Assembly (NCBI GenBank): GCA_003241785.1
Contig: QFPW01000002.1
Span: 372,001-436,000 of the forward strand
Source: Rhodovulum sulfidophilum
Lineage (GTDB): Bacteria > Pseudomonadota > Alphaproteobacteria > Rhodobacterales > Rhodobacteraceae
Direction: 5' to 3'
DNA: 64,000 nucleotides
The position numbers and the translations under genes are program-made. Below, in pieces: positions 35,308 to 44,863 of this stretch (its first letter is position 1; each line of letters starts with the position of its first letter). The notes beneath the pieces were generated by a model. The model was given only the letters and a program-made list of their open reading frames with translations, ran no database searches and had not been told where the DNA came from.

Positions 35308-36945
35308 ATGAGACGCCGGAAATTCGTCCAGATCGCGGGCGCGACCGCGGCCAGCGCCGCGCTGCCGGGAATCGCCGCGGCGCGGGGCCCCTCGGTCGCC
35401 GCCGACAGGGGCGCCGCGCTCGATCACGTCGTGGTCCTTATGTTCGAGAACCGCTCCTTCGACAACCTGCTCGGGCGGCTCTACGAACCCGGCGAGGTCC
35501 GGGCGTTCGAGGGGGTGATAGGCAAGGACCTGAGGAACCCGATCCCCGACTGGGCCGAGCACGGCGCCGAGGCCGGGTCCGTGCCCTATGGCGTGGCCCC
35601 GGACATGAACACGCCGCGCCCCGATCCGGGCGAGGAATATCCGCATATCAACACCGACCTCTTCGGCATCCTCGATCCGGCGAACCGCTTCAAGCCGCTG
35701 TCGAAGATGGTGGCGCCGTGGAACGCCCCGGACGATCCCGGGCGGCGGCCGACGATGGACGGGTTCGTCGCAGACTACATCGGCGCCTTCACCGCCGAGA
35801 TGGGGCGCCAGCCGACCTACGCGGAATATTCCCAGATCATGACCGGCTACACGCCCGGGCAGATGCCGGTCCTCTCGACGCTGGCGAAGGGCTTCGCCAC
35901 CTTCGACCACTGGTTCTGCGAGGTGCCGTCGCAGACCTTCACCAACCGCTCTTTCTTCCACGCCGCGACCGCCTCGGGCTTCGTCCTCAACTACCCGCCG
36001 GCCGACGCCTTCCCGGTCCGGAACACCGCCGAGACGCTGTTCGAGCGGCTCGAGGCGAAGGGGCTGACCTGGCGGGTCTATTGCGACGCCCCGAGCCCGA
36101 TGTCCTTCACTGGCATCATCCACGCCGCGCGGCTGCGCGGGCGGTTCGCGACGAATTTCTCGACCGTCGCCGATTTCCTCGAGGACGCGGAAGCCGGCCG
36201 CCTGCCGACCTATGCCTTCATCGAGCCCAATATGTGGCACGGCCACAACGACATGCACCCGCCGATCGCGGCGCTCCTGCGTGGGCTGCCCTTCGACGAG
36301 CCCTCGTCGCTGCTCGGCGGCGAGGCCCTGCTCGCGCAGATCTACGACGCGGTCCGGAGCTCGGCGTCGCCTGACGGGTCGAACCATCGCAACACCCTGC
36401 TGCTCGTCGTCTTCGACGAGGCCGGAGGCACCTACGACCACGTCCCCCCGCCCCCGGCGCCGCCGCCCGATCCCGCGGCGCCGGCCGGCCAGATGGGATT
36501 CACCTTCGACCGGTCCGGCCAGCGCCTGCCCGCGATCGCGATCTCCGCCTGGATCCCGGAGCGCGCGGTGGTCACCGGGGAATACCGCGCCACCTCGCTG
36601 ATCCGGACCATGCGCGAACGCTGGGGGCTCGGAGCGCCGCTCACGGCGCGCGACGCGATCGCCCGGGACATCGCCCCGGTCCTTTCGCTGGAGAATCCGC
36701 GGGAGCCCGACGCCTGGCCGGAGGTCGCGCCCCGGCCGGTGCCGGAATTCGACGCCGCGCTCTTTCCGCCGGACCGGCCGCTGTCGGTGCTGGGAAAGGG
36801 CGCGCTGCGCGCGGCCCTCGCCTTCGAGGAATCCCTCGGCGCGAAGGTCCCGGCGCTGGCGCACGGCGACGCGATCACCGGGGCGGAGGCCGTCGACATG
36901 CTGCGCGACGGCGGGTTCGACCTGTTCCCGGGCCTGCGCGCCTGA
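35308..36945 (+). CDS. Tat-exported phosphoesterase (phospholipase C/acid phosphatase family)
   Basis: A 545-residue protein with a twin-arginine signal (MRRRKFVQIAGATAASAALPG). FENRSFDNLLG (metal/nucleophile loop of the PF04185-type phosphoesterases), FDHWFCEVPSQTFTNRSFFHAA, EPNMWHGHNDMHPP and VFDEAGGTYDHVPPP are standard family blocks. Members cleave phosphate or phosphocholine esters of lipids or small molecules. Sits just behind the sulfatase, fitting a scavenging pair for organic sulfate and phosphate. Substrate not predicted. Confidence 0.92.
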   Translation: MRRRKFVQIAGATAASAALPGIAAARGPSVAADRGAALDHVVVLMFENRSFDNLLGRLYEPGEVRAFEGVIGKDLRNPIPDWAEHGAEAGSVPYGVAPDMNTPRPDPGEEYPHINTDLFGILDPANRFKPLSKMVAPWNAPDDPGRRPTMDGFVADYIGAFTAEMGRQPTYAEYSQIMTGYTPGQMPVLSTLAKGFATFDHWFCEVPSQTFTNRSFFHAATASGFVLNYPPADAFPVRNTAETLFERLEAKGLTWRVYCDAPSPMSFTGIIHAARLRGRFATNFSTVADFLEDAEAGRLPTYAFIEPNMWHGHNDMHPPIAALLRGLPFDEPSSLLGGEALLAQIYDAVRSSASPDGSNHRNTLLLVVFDEAGGTYDHVPPPPAPPPDPAAPAGQMGFTFDRSGQRLPAIAISAWIPERAVVTGEYRATSLIRTMRERWGLGAPLTARDAIARDIAPVLSLENPREPDAWPEVAPRPVPEFDAALFPPDRPLSVLGKGALRAALAFEESLGAKVPALAHGDAITGAEAVDMLRDGGFDLFPGLRA

Positions 36946-36966
36946 CGGCGCGCGGGCGGCGCGGGA

Positions 36967-37377
36967 TCACCGCGCGCAGGCGGCGTCGGTCGGATCGCAG
37001 GTGAGCTGCCAGGCGAGCTGCGCGATGCGATCGATGGTGAGCTCGGTCTGGCACTGGCCGATCACCATGGCCTGGATGCTGCCGCCGCCGCTCGCGGCGC
37101 CGACGAAGGCGCAATGCTTGTCGCGAAAGCCGATCCAGGCGCGCTCGGCGTCGCGCAGCAGCGCCTTTCCCTGGGGATCGAGCCCGTGCATCACGCTCTG
37201 GTACGAACGGTTCAGCGTGGCGTCGGCGTTGGCGTAGTCGTCGCCGACGCAGGCGGCGACCCGCGCCGGATCGGTGAGCAGCGTGCAATCCGCCGCGCTC
37301 GCCGCGGGCGCGGGCGCGGCCGCGAGCAGGACCAGGGTGAGCGGGACGGCGCCGCCGAGCCGCCGGCGCGCGCGCAT
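36967..37377 (-). CDS. Exported LprI-like (DUF1311) protein
   Basis: A 136-residue protein with a Sec signal (AAAPAPAASAADCT) and four cysteines. The core RSYQSVMHGLDPQGKALLRDAERAWIGFRDKHCAF is the LprI/DUF1311 motif (R-AW-x-FRDxxC), a family linked in some bacteria to lysozyme inhibition but mostly uncharacterised. Its ATG comes one base after the stop of the small lipoprotein gene upstream, so both are translated together. Confidence 0.88.
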   Translation of the reverse strand: MRARRRLGGAVPLTLVLLAAAPAPAASAADCTLLTDPARVAACVGDDYANADATLNRSYQSVMHGLDPQGKALLRDAERAWIGFRDKHCAFVGAASGGGSIQAMVIGQCQTELTIDRIAQLAWQLTCDPTDAACAR

Positions 37378-37378
37378 C

Positions 37379-37570
37379 TCAGTAGCCTTCCGGCGCGTAG
37401 GAGCAATCGGGATGCTGCGCGCCGTCCGAGCAGGTCGGCCAGTTGGACACGTCGTCGGGATTGTCGACGATCGCGCCCACGCCATGCGGGCCGTCGTAGC
37501 CCGACGGTGGCGGCGTGTCGCAGGCGGAGAGGAGCGTGAGCAGGCCGACCAGAACCAGACTTCCTCGCAA
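37379..37570 (-). CDS. Small lipoprotein, unknown function
   Basis: A 63-residue protein with a lipobox LLSAC (Cys 17), then a short hydrophilic part with Pro, Gly, Asp and two more Cys (WPTCSDG...DCSYAPEGY). No family recognised. Coupled to the LprI-like gene. Confidence 0.75.
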   Translation of the reverse strand: MRGSLVLVGLLTLLSACDTPPPSGYDGPHGVGAIVDNPDDVSNWPTCSDGAQHPDCSYAPEGY

Positions 37571-37714
37571 GATCGATACCCCTTTTTGTCATATCGGCGT
37601 CGGAACGCCCCCGGAGTTAAGCGGTCGCGCGCCGCGGTTTCACGCGGCAAGGCCCCGGGGCGGGCAATCGATGATCGGCCCGCGCAAAAACGCGCGAATC
37701 CTGACAGCGCGCGC

Positions 37715-38836
37715 TTAGCGCGCCGCGCGGCTCGCCAGCGCGAAAACGAGGCAGAGCGCCGCCGTCAGGAGCGGCAGCCCGTGCCGCGTCGCCTCCGTCG
37801 CGACGCCGCCGAGCAGCGGCCCGAGAAGCGCCCCGAGGCCCCAGGCGACGGACATGGCGGCGAAGATCCCGGCCAGGTCGGCGCCAGCGAAACGCTCGCC
37901 GACATCGGTCAGCGCCAGCGTGTAGATGCCGACGAAGGCGCCGCCCCAGAGGAAGACCAGCGGCCAGGCGAGCCAGGGATGCCCGAAGGCGAAGGGCCAG
38001 GCGAGGGCTCCGAGGCCCGACAGAAGCGCGAGGGCGATCGTGAGCCGGCCGCGATCGACCCGCCCGCCCAGCCAGCCGATCGGGAGCTGCAGGAGGATGG
38101 CGCCGACGAGCAGCACGCTCAGGAGCAGCGTGCCCTGGGCCTCGGTCCAGCCGAGCCCCATCGCGTAGAGCGGCAGGAGCGTGAGCCCGGCCGCCTCGAT
38201 CGCGGCGTTGAGCGCCGCCGCCGCGATGGCGAGCGGGGCAAGCCGGAGGTAGCGCGCCAGTCCGGCGCCGCCCGGCGGCTCGGGCGGCGCTTCCGCGGGC
38301 CGGGTCGCGACGAGGATCGCCAGCGCCGCGAGCGCGAGCGCGGCGCCGATCAGGAAGGGCGCCGCGCCGTCCCGGCCCGAGACGGACAGGATCGCCGGGC
38401 CGAGTGCTATCCCCGCCGACATGGCCGCGACATAGATCCCCATGACCCGCGCCCGCGAGCGGGTGTCCGCGGTCTGCGAAAGCCAGGTCTCGGAGATGAC
38501 GAACAGCGATTCGGCCGACATGCCGAGCAGGATCCGGAGCAGGAACCAGACCCCGATCAGCGGCAGCGCGGGGAAGAGCGCCAGCAGCACGGCCGCCGCG
38601 ACGAGCGCGATCCGCGCCGGACCGGCGAGGCCGGCGCGCGCCACGATCCGGGGCAGCGCCGGCGCGATCATGAGCACCCCGACCGCGTGCATCGCCGCGT
38701 TGGCGCCGATCACCGCGCCCGAGACGCCGCGCGCGTCGAGCTCGAGCGCGATCAGCGGCGCGCTCAGCCCGTAGGTCAGGCCGAAGGCGGCCGCGGTCGC
38801 GATGATCGCCGCCTGGGCGCGGGCCTCGGGGCTCAT
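37715..38836 (-). CDS. MFS transporter (YcaD-like)
   Basis: A 373-residue major-facilitator protein with about 12 hydrophobic segments. The loop between helices 2 and 3 (LPRIVARAGLAGPARI) and the motif ESLFVISETWLSQTADTRSRARVMGIYVAAMSAG in the fifth-helix region match YcaD/MFS-type small transporters. Its ATG overlaps the stop of the preceding HdeD-peptidase gene by 4 bp (ATGA), showing co-translation. Substrate unknown. Confidence 0.88.
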   Translation of the reverse strand: MSPEARAQAAIIATAAAFGLTYGLSAPLIALELDARGVSGAVIGANAAMHAVGVLMIAPALPRIVARAGLAGPARIALVAAAVLLALFPALPLIGVWFLLRILLGMSAESLFVISETWLSQTADTRSRARVMGIYVAAMSAGIALGPAILSVSGRDGAAPFLIGAALALAALAILVATRPAEAPPEPPGGAGLARYLRLAPLAIAAAALNAAIEAAGLTLLPLYAMGLGWTEAQGTLLLSVLLVGAILLQLPIGWLGGRVDRGRLTIALALLSGLGALAWPFAFGHPWLAWPLVFLWGGAFVGIYTLALTDVGERFAGADLAGIFAAMSVAWGLGALLGPLLGGVATEATRHGLPLLTAALCLVFALASRAAR

Positions 38837-40140
38837 GCGCGGCGCCCCGCGCGCCGTTCTGCCCAGGCCGCGGCGAGCCGGTCGCGCCAGCGCCGCTCGC
38901 CGTGCTCGAGCACGCGGCGCAGCAGCCGCGCGTAATCGAGCACGAGCCCCGGCGTCCAGGTCATCGCCTCGGCCCGGGCCCGCACGAGGCGGAGCATCCA
39001 GAACTCGGGATTGAGCATCAGCCGGGCGAAGTCCCGGAGCGGACGCCCCGTCGAGGCGAGGCCCTCGGTCGCGGCGTCGAGGCAGAGCGCGACGGTGGTC
39101 GAGCAGTTGCGCGCGGCGAGGTTGTAGGTCGTGTCGCGCGCGTAATCGGCCCAGAAGGCCCGCAGCGCCGCGTCGTTGTAGCGCCGGAGCGTGACGGTCT
39201 GGTCCGGCATGCACCAGTCCGCCGCCTCGACCGCGAGCGACGGCTGGAACTTGCCCGGCACGTCGTTCTGCCGGCCGGCGTGGAGGATGGTGAGGAGCTC
39301 GTCCGAATTGCGCTCGATCTCGCGCGCCGGGTAGTGGCTCACGTAGAGGTCGGGCGGCACCTCGAGCGCCGCGTGGCCGGTCGAGACGCGGCCGGCATGG
39401 TCGAGGGTCGCGATGTAGCGCTCGACGAGGAAATAGCGCTCGGGGTCGTCGGCCGAGCCCGTCGCGGTCCAGATCCGCAGGTTGAGCGCCCCGTCGACCG
39501 GCGCGGCGGCGGTCGTCGGCACGGCGACGCCCCGCGCCTGCCAGTTGGTCGCGGCGTAGAACGGCAGTCGCGTCACCGAGGCGCCCGGCGCCAGCCGGCG
39601 GAGCTGGCGCGCGGCGCGCAGGATCGAGAGGCCGGAGGAGAGAAACAGCAGCGCCATGCAGAAGGGCACGGTCAGATCCCGCGGCAGGGGCCAGCGCGCG
39701 AAGATGACGAAGCCGAGGATGATCGAGACGACGCCCGTCACCACGCCCCGGACGAGCCGCGCGTCGCGCAGCACCAGCGCCGAGGCGATCCTGAGCGCGC
39801 CGTCGATCAGGAAGGCCGCGCCGAACACCACCATCGCGCCGAAATTGTGGTCCCATTCGACGTTGAAGACGAGAAAGGCCGCGAAGAGGAAGCACAGCCC
39901 CCGCGCGGCCGCGCCCCAGTGGCGCCGCAGGCCGAGCGCCCCGCCCGCCGCGAGCAGCACCAGCCCCTCGAGCGCGAGGAAGACGGCGAGCGTATCCTCG
40001 ACATAGACGACGCGACGGTCCCCGAGATTGAGCAGCAGCCAGCCGCCGAGCGCCATCCAGGCGAGCCCGAGGCCGAGCAGGAACGGCCAGAGCGGCCGGA
40101 CGGCGCGGGCGCCGAGCAGGAGAAGCGCGAGCTGGACCAT
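38833..40140 (-). CDS. HdeD-like membrane domain fused to a papain-like peptidase domain
   Basis: A 435-residue fusion. Residues 15-175 hold six hydrophobic segments in the HdeD/DUF308 acid-resistance pattern (two repeats, with FGAAFLIDGALRIASALVLRD and GVVSIILGFVIFARWPLP). Residues 200-435 are soluble and contain a conserved His in STGHAALEVPP (H256) and a Cys in ARNCSTTVALCLDAA (C346), the His/Cys arrangement of NlpC/P60- or DUF4105-like cysteine peptidases. It may trim cell wall or process an envelope substrate. Translationally coupled to an MFS transporter. Confidence 0.75.
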   Translation of the reverse strand: MVQLALLLLGARAVRPLWPFLLGLGLAWMALGGWLLLNLGDRRVVYVEDTLAVFLALEGLVLLAAGGALGLRRHWGAAARGLCFLFAAFLVFNVEWDHNFGAMVVFGAAFLIDGALRIASALVLRDARLVRGVVTGVVSIILGFVIFARWPLPRDLTVPFCMALLFLSSGLSILRAARQLRRLAPGASVTRLPFYAATNWQARGVAVPTTAAAPVDGALNLRIWTATGSADDPERYFLVERYIATLDHAGRVSTGHAALEVPPDLYVSHYPAREIERNSDELLTILHAGRQNDVPGKFQPSLAVEAADWCMPDQTVTLRRYNDAALRAFWADYARDTTYNLAARNCSTTVALCLDAATEGLASTGRPLRDFARLMLNPEFWMLRLVRARAEAMTWTPGLVLDYARLLRRVLEHGERRWRDRLAAAWAERRAGRRA

Positions 40141-40344
40141 GCGGAGCCTTCCTCGTGGCGGTCCCGGGAGCGGACCCGCCGTGCCGGCCGGGCGCCGACC
40201 TCCCGGCCTTGCCCCGTCTAAGGCGCGGCGGCGACCGGCGGGAGGCGGATCGGTGACAGGAAACCGGCGGATTTGCGAGAAGCGATCACGACAACCGCGG
40301 CTCCCCGCCGAAACCCGCGCGGAGTGGCCGGCCGGAAGGCGCGT

Positions 40345-40752
40345 TCAGCGGGTGACCACGTCGGCGAAGCAGCGAGCGAGCGCGTCCGGCGCGCCGAGCG
40401 CGCGCGCCCAATCGGCGAGCGCGCCGGCCTCGGACGGATCGGCGTAGCCGCCCCAGACGTCGTGGAGCCGCGCGGCCCCGCCCGCGCGCTCGAAGAAGAA
40501 ATAGCCTTCCCCGTCCGCGACCGGAATCTCGGCGCCGATAACGAACCAGGCTCCCTCGGCGAAATAATGCCCGACGGAAACGTCCTTCGCCGCGACCTCG
40601 GCCGACACCGATTGCGCGACGAGCGGCGCGGAGGCCGCCTCGCGCGCCTCGGTCAGCGCGGTATCCACGCCGGCGCAGGGCGCGGCGGCCACTCCGGCGG
40701 CGGGCGCCAGCGCGCCGAATCCCAAAACCAGGAGAATCATCCGTGCCATCAT
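40345..40752 (-). CDS. Small exported protein, unknown function
   Basis: A 135-residue protein with a Sec signal (MILLVLGFGALAPAAGVAAAPCAG) and two Cys (C26 and C128) that may pair. The middle, VGHYFAEGAWFVIGAEIPVADGEGYFFFERAGG, suggests a small beta-sheet domain; no family recognised. Stand-alone between convergent and divergent neighbours. Confidence 0.7.
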   Translation of the reverse strand: MMARMILLVLGFGALAPAAGVAAAPCAGVDTALTEAREAASAPLVAQSVSAEVAAKDVSVGHYFAEGAWFVIGAEIPVADGEGYFFFERAGGAARLHDVWGGYADPSEAGALADWARALGAPDALARCFADVVTR

Positions 40753-40924
40753 GCCGTCCCCATGCCCTCTTCGCCCCTCCCGACATAGCCGCCGGCCGCC
40801 GCGGTTGTCCGCGTCGGCGATCGCCCCGGGACAAAAAAATGGCGCGCGGCCAGGAACCGCGCGCCCGAGATCGCCGGGTCGCGCCGCCCGAGCGGGGGCG
40901 GCGCGATGGTTGGGTCGAGGCCCG

Positions 40925-43318
40925 TCAGGGCAAGGCGTAGGCGACCACGTAGTCGCCCCGGTCCGGCGACTGGCGCGCGCCGCCCGCGGTCACGACCACG
41001 TACTGCTTGCCCGTCTTCGGCGAGCGGTACGTCATCGGCCCGCCCTGGCTGCCGACCGGCAGCCGCGCCTTCCAGACCTCGGCGCCGGTGCGGCTGTCAT
41101 AGGCGCGCAGGTAGAAATCCTGCGTGCCGGCGATGAAGACGAGCCCCGAGTGGGTCGCGAGCGTCGGCCCGAGCGTCGGCATCCCGATCGGGATCGGCAG
41201 ACCCATGCGCAGCCCGAGCGGCCCGGTGTCCTCCACCGTCCCGACCGGCACCTGCCAGACCAGCTCGTGCGAGACGAGGTCGATCGCCGACAGCGTGCCG
41301 AAGGGCGGCGCCTGGCAGGGAATGCCGAGCGGCGAGAGATAGCGCTCGCGCATCGCGCCGAACGGGGTGCCGAGCTGGGGCACCACGCCCATCTCGATGC
41401 CATTGCCGCCCTGAACCTGGTCCCGCGGGATGAGGTAGTTGGCGAGACCGAGCCGCATGTCGTTGACGAACATCAGATTCGTCGTCGGATCGATCGAGAC
41501 CGAGCCCCAGTTCATCCCCCCGAGCGAGCCCGGGAACTGCAGCGACCGGTCCAGCCCCGGAGGCGTGAAGACCCCCTGGTGCCGCATGGCCGTGAAGGAG
41601 ATGCGGCAGAGCAGCTGGTCGAAGGGCGTGGCGCCCCACATGTCCGTCTCGGTCAGCGTCTGGTTGCCGATCATCGGCATCCCGACCGAGAAGGGCTGGG
41701 TCGGCGAGTAGCGCTCGCCCGGGACGTCGCCCTGGGGCACCGGCAGGTTTTGCACCTCGGTGATCGGCTCGCCGGTGGCCCGGTCGAGCACGTAGATCAT
41801 GCCGCTCTTCTGCACCGAGATCACCGCCGGCGTGGTGGTGCCGTCGGCGTTCGGGATGTCATAGAGCACCGGCTGCGACGGCACGTCGAAGTCCCAGAGG
41901 TCGTGGTGCACGGCCTGGAAGTGCCAGACGACGCGTCCGGTCGCGACATTGAGCGCCACGATCGAGGAGGAGAACTCGTCGTCGAGCGCGGTGCGGCTGC
42001 CCGCCCAGAAGTCGGGCGTCGCGTTGCCGGTCGGCAGGTAGACGAGGCCGAGCGCCGGATCGTAGCTCATCGCCGCCCAGACGTTCGGCGTGCCGCGGGT
42101 GTAGCCCTCGGGCGACAGCGGCTCGCGGGTCACCTCGGGATTGCCCGGATCCCAGGCCCAGACCAGCTCGCCGGTCAGCACGTCGAAGGCCCGCACCACG
42201 CCCGGCGGCTCGCCGATCTCGTTGTTGTCCGCCACGCGGCCGCCGACGATGACGAGATTGCCGGCGACCAGCGGCGTCGAGGTCTGCTGGTAGTAGCCGG
42301 GCTTCACCTCGCCCATGCCGACCTTGAGGTCGACAACGCCGTCGACGCCGAAGCCCGCCGCCGGCTGGCCGGTATCGGCGTCGAGCCCGATCAGCCGCGC
42401 GTCGACCGTGGGCACGAAGATCCGGCGGGGGCTCGCCACCGCGTCCGCCGTCGCGTCGGCCGGTTCGGGGGTGACCCGCTCCGCCGTCGCGGCGTCGTAA
42501 TAGGCGACGCCCCGGCACCGCTGCCAGGCCGGGGTGGTGCCGCCCGAGACATGGCGCCATTTCTCGGCGCCGGTATCGGCGTCGAGCGAGATCACCGTGC
42601 CATAGGCGGTGCAGATGTAGAGCGCGTCGCCGATCTGGATCGGCGTGTTCTGATCCTCGGCGCCCGAGCCGGTGCTTTCCGGCGTCTCGCCGGTATGCGC
42701 GGTCCAGGCGACCTCGAGACCCGTGACGTTCTCGGGCGTGATGTCGCCGAGCGCGGAGAAGCGGGTGCCGGCGTTGTTCGCGCCCCAGGCGGCCCAGTCC
42801 GGAACCGGCGCCGCGGGATCGGAGGCGGTCGGCGCGGCGAGGATCTCGGTCGGCGCGATCACCCCGCGCGGCGAGAAGGCCGTCACGCCGGTCGCGACGA
42901 TGCCGACCGCGAAGACCGCGGCGGCGACGAGCGTCGGGCCCCAGAGCGGCCGCTGCCCCGCCGCGCGGCGCAGGATCGGCAGCGTCAGGACGACGACCAG
43001 GGCGCCGATGCCCATCGCGAAGAGGCGCGAGACCAGCGGCCAGTAGGTGAGCCCGACCTCCCAGAGCGCCCAGGGGATGGTGGCGAGGAAGGTGAGGATG
43101 AAAAGGCGACCCCCCGAGGGCTCGCGCAGCGCCACGAGCACGCCCGAGGCCAGGATCGCCGCTCCGGCGATCAGAAAATACCAGCTGCCTCCCTGCCACG
43201 CGAGGCGGGCGCCCCCGACGAGAAAGAACAGTCCGGCGGCGACGAGAACGAGGCCGAGCAGCCAGAGCCAGGCCTTCGCGAGCGCGCCGATTGTGTGTCC
43301 AGGGTCCGTCAAGGGCAC
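40925..43318 (-). CDS. gcd: Membrane-bound PQQ-dependent dehydrogenase (glucose/quinate type)
   Basis: A 797-residue quinoprotein. Five N-terminal transmembrane helices (residues 15-150) are followed by a periplasmic eight-bladed propeller: WAAWGANNAGTRFSALGDITPENV, TGSGAEDQNTPIQIGD, CRGVAYYD, RIFVPTVDARLIGLDADTG, WAWDPGNPE, and the VHHDLWDFDVPSQPVLYD and PSPDRGDYVVAYAL ends. This matches membrane glucose, quinate or shikimate dehydrogenases that pass electrons to ubiquinone. gcd is the best guess; the sugar or acid used cannot be told. PQQ synthesis genes are not in the window. Confidence 0.9.
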   Translation of the reverse strand: MPLTDPGHTIGALAKAWLWLLGLVLVAAGLFFLVGGARLAWQGGSWYFLIAGAAILASGVLVALREPSGGRLFILTFLATIPWALWEVGLTYWPLVSRLFAMGIGALVVVLTLPILRRAAGQRPLWGPTLVAAAVFAVGIVATGVTAFSPRGVIAPTEILAAPTASDPAAPVPDWAAWGANNAGTRFSALGDITPENVTGLEVAWTAHTGETPESTGSGAEDQNTPIQIGDALYICTAYGTVISLDADTGAEKWRHVSGGTTPAWQRCRGVAYYDAATAERVTPEPADATADAVASPRRIFVPTVDARLIGLDADTGQPAAGFGVDGVVDLKVGMGEVKPGYYQQTSTPLVAGNLVIVGGRVADNNEIGEPPGVVRAFDVLTGELVWAWDPGNPEVTREPLSPEGYTRGTPNVWAAMSYDPALGLVYLPTGNATPDFWAGSRTALDDEFSSSIVALNVATGRVVWHFQAVHHDLWDFDVPSQPVLYDIPNADGTTTPAVISVQKSGMIYVLDRATGEPITEVQNLPVPQGDVPGERYSPTQPFSVGMPMIGNQTLTETDMWGATPFDQLLCRISFTAMRHQGVFTPPGLDRSLQFPGSLGGMNWGSVSIDPTTNLMFVNDMRLGLANYLIPRDQVQGGNGIEMGVVPQLGTPFGAMRERYLSPLGIPCQAPPFGTLSAIDLVSHELVWQVPVGTVEDTGPLGLRMGLPIPIGMPTLGPTLATHSGLVFIAGTQDFYLRAYDSRTGAEVWKARLPVGSQGGPMTYRSPKTGKQYVVVTAGGARQSPDRGDYVVAYALP

Positions 43319-43391
43319 CCTCCTTGCTTAAGAGAAACCTTCGCCGCCCCGGTCGTGACCCGGAGCGGCTTTCACCGAGATCCGCGGCGGG

Positions 43392-44006
43392 TCAGGCTCG
43401 GGAGCCGAGCACCTCCGCGAGGTAGTCCCGGGCCGCTTCCGCGCCCGCGGGTGAGATCGTGTGCCCCTCTCCGGGGAGGAGGCGCTTGGTGACCGTCGCG
43501 CCCGCCGCGGCGAACCGCTGCGCGGCGCTTTCGGCCTCGGCGACGGGCATCACCCGGTCCGCCATGCCGTGCACCAACAGGAGCCGCGTCGCGCGCGCCG
43601 GCGCGAGCGGCTCCGGCGCGGCGAGACGTCCGGAGAAGGCGACCACCCCGGCAACCGGCCAGCGGCCGTGGGCGAGCGCGTCGAGAGCCATGATAGACCC
43701 TTGCGAGAAACCCACAAGGGCGACCCGCCCGGGACGGTCGGCGAAGCCGGCCCGCGCGAGCGTCGCCGCGAGGATCCGGTCGAAGTCGGGCCGCGCCGCC
43801 GCCACGCGCCCGGGGCGGTTCGCCTCGGTCACGCCGCGCACGCTGAACCACTGCCGTCCCGGGCCGCCCATGTCGAAGGGCTCCGGCCCGTCGGGCGCCG
43901 CGAAGACCGCGCCCGGCAGCGCGTCGCGCCAGGCCTCGGCGAGGCCGGCGAAATCGGCGCCGCGGCCCCCGACGCCATGCAGGAAGACGATGAGGGATTC
44001 GGACAT
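43392..44006 (-). CDS. Alpha/beta-hydrolase (phospholipase/carboxylesterase type)
   Basis: A 204-residue hydrolase. FLHGVGGRGADF is the oxyanion region; VALVGFSQGSIMALD holds the nucleophile Ser 101; LLVHGMADRVMPV the Asp; and GEGHTIS the His. This small PF02230 class acts on short-chain or lysophospholipid esters. It lies 20 bp downstream of the NADP-dependent oxidoreductase-like gene and is probably co-transcribed. Confidence 0.92.
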   Translation of the reverse strand: MSESLIVFLHGVGGRGADFAGLAEAWRDALPGAVFAAPDGPEPFDMGGPGRQWFSVRGVTEANRPGRVAAARPDFDRILAATLARAGFADRPGRVALVGFSQGSIMALDALAHGRWPVAGVVAFSGRLAAPEPLAPARATRLLLVHGMADRVMPVAEAESAAQRFAAAGATVTKRLLPGEGHTISPAGAEAARDYLAEVLGSRA

Positions 44007-44026
44007 CGCCGCTCTCCCCGCGCGTC

Positions 44027-44656
44027 TCAGCCGAGCCAGGCCGGCGCGATCCCGGTCCCGAGGCCGAGCATGTAGCCGAACTGGATGTTCATGTAGCCGA
44101 GCGGCTCGAGATAGCGCGCGTTGGCGAGCGGACCGGCCTCGCGGGCGTCGAATCCCGCGCCGGCGGCCAGCGCCACGACCGCGGCGCGCGCCGCCGCGTC
44201 GTCGGACGCGACGAAGGTCTGGATCCGGCGCCCCTCGAGCATCAGGTCGCCCGCGTAGTGCTGCGCGAAGACGGTGTTGAACGCCTTCACCACCGTGGCG
44301 CCCGGCAGGAGCTTCGCGATCTCCTCGGCGGCGGAGGTGTCATGGCCGAGCTCGAGGCCCGAGAAATCGGCCGTGACCGGGTTCGACACGTCGATGACGA
44401 TCTTGCCGGTGAAGTCCGCCGCGCCGGCGAGCGTGGCCGCCGCGCCATAGGGCGTCGCGAGGATGACGATCTCGGCCGCGCCGACCGCCGCGGCGACGTC
44501 CCGCGCCTCGGCGGCCACCCCGGCCTCCCGCAGTTTCACGGCGGCCTCGGCGCCGCCCTTGGTGTCGGCGAGGAGGATGGCATTGCCGGCCTTGCCGAAG
44601 ACGCGCGCGAGCCCCGCGCCGATGTTTCCGGTTCCGATGATTGCGATGGTGCTCAT
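44027..44656 (-). CDS. NADPH-dependent F420-reductase-like oxidoreductase
   Basis: A 209-residue protein. STIAIIGTGNIGAGLARVFGKAGNAILLADTKG is a Rossmann start with GxGxxG, followed by VVIDVSNPVTADF and VVKAFNTVFAQHYA, the usual pattern of the NADP-binding FNO-like family (PF03807). In bacteria without F420 such proteins may reduce other substrates; role unknown. Next to an esterase gene downstream and facing a MarR gene upstream. Confidence 0.88.
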   Translation of the reverse strand: MSTIAIIGTGNIGAGLARVFGKAGNAILLADTKGGAEAAVKLREAGVAAEARDVAAAVGAAEIVILATPYGAAATLAGAADFTGKIVIDVSNPVTADFSGLELGHDTSAAEEIAKLLPGATVVKAFNTVFAQHYAGDLMLEGRRIQTFVASDDAAARAAVVALAAGAGFDAREAGPLANARYLEPLGYMNIQFGYMLGLGTGIAPAWLG

Positions 44657-44863
44657 GATCCTGTCCTTTTCCGCGCGGATCGGACCCGTTTCGAATCCGG
44701 CCTCCGCCGCGTGCCGGACGATGCGCTTGCCAGGACGGAAAGGATACGGTGAAGATCGCACATCACTCTTTCCACCTTGGACGCGATTGGGCCGGGCGGC
44801 GTCGCTCTGGCGGGAGGCGGCGGCGGATGGGCGGAACGCTCACTCCCAAGCCCGGGGCCGGGA

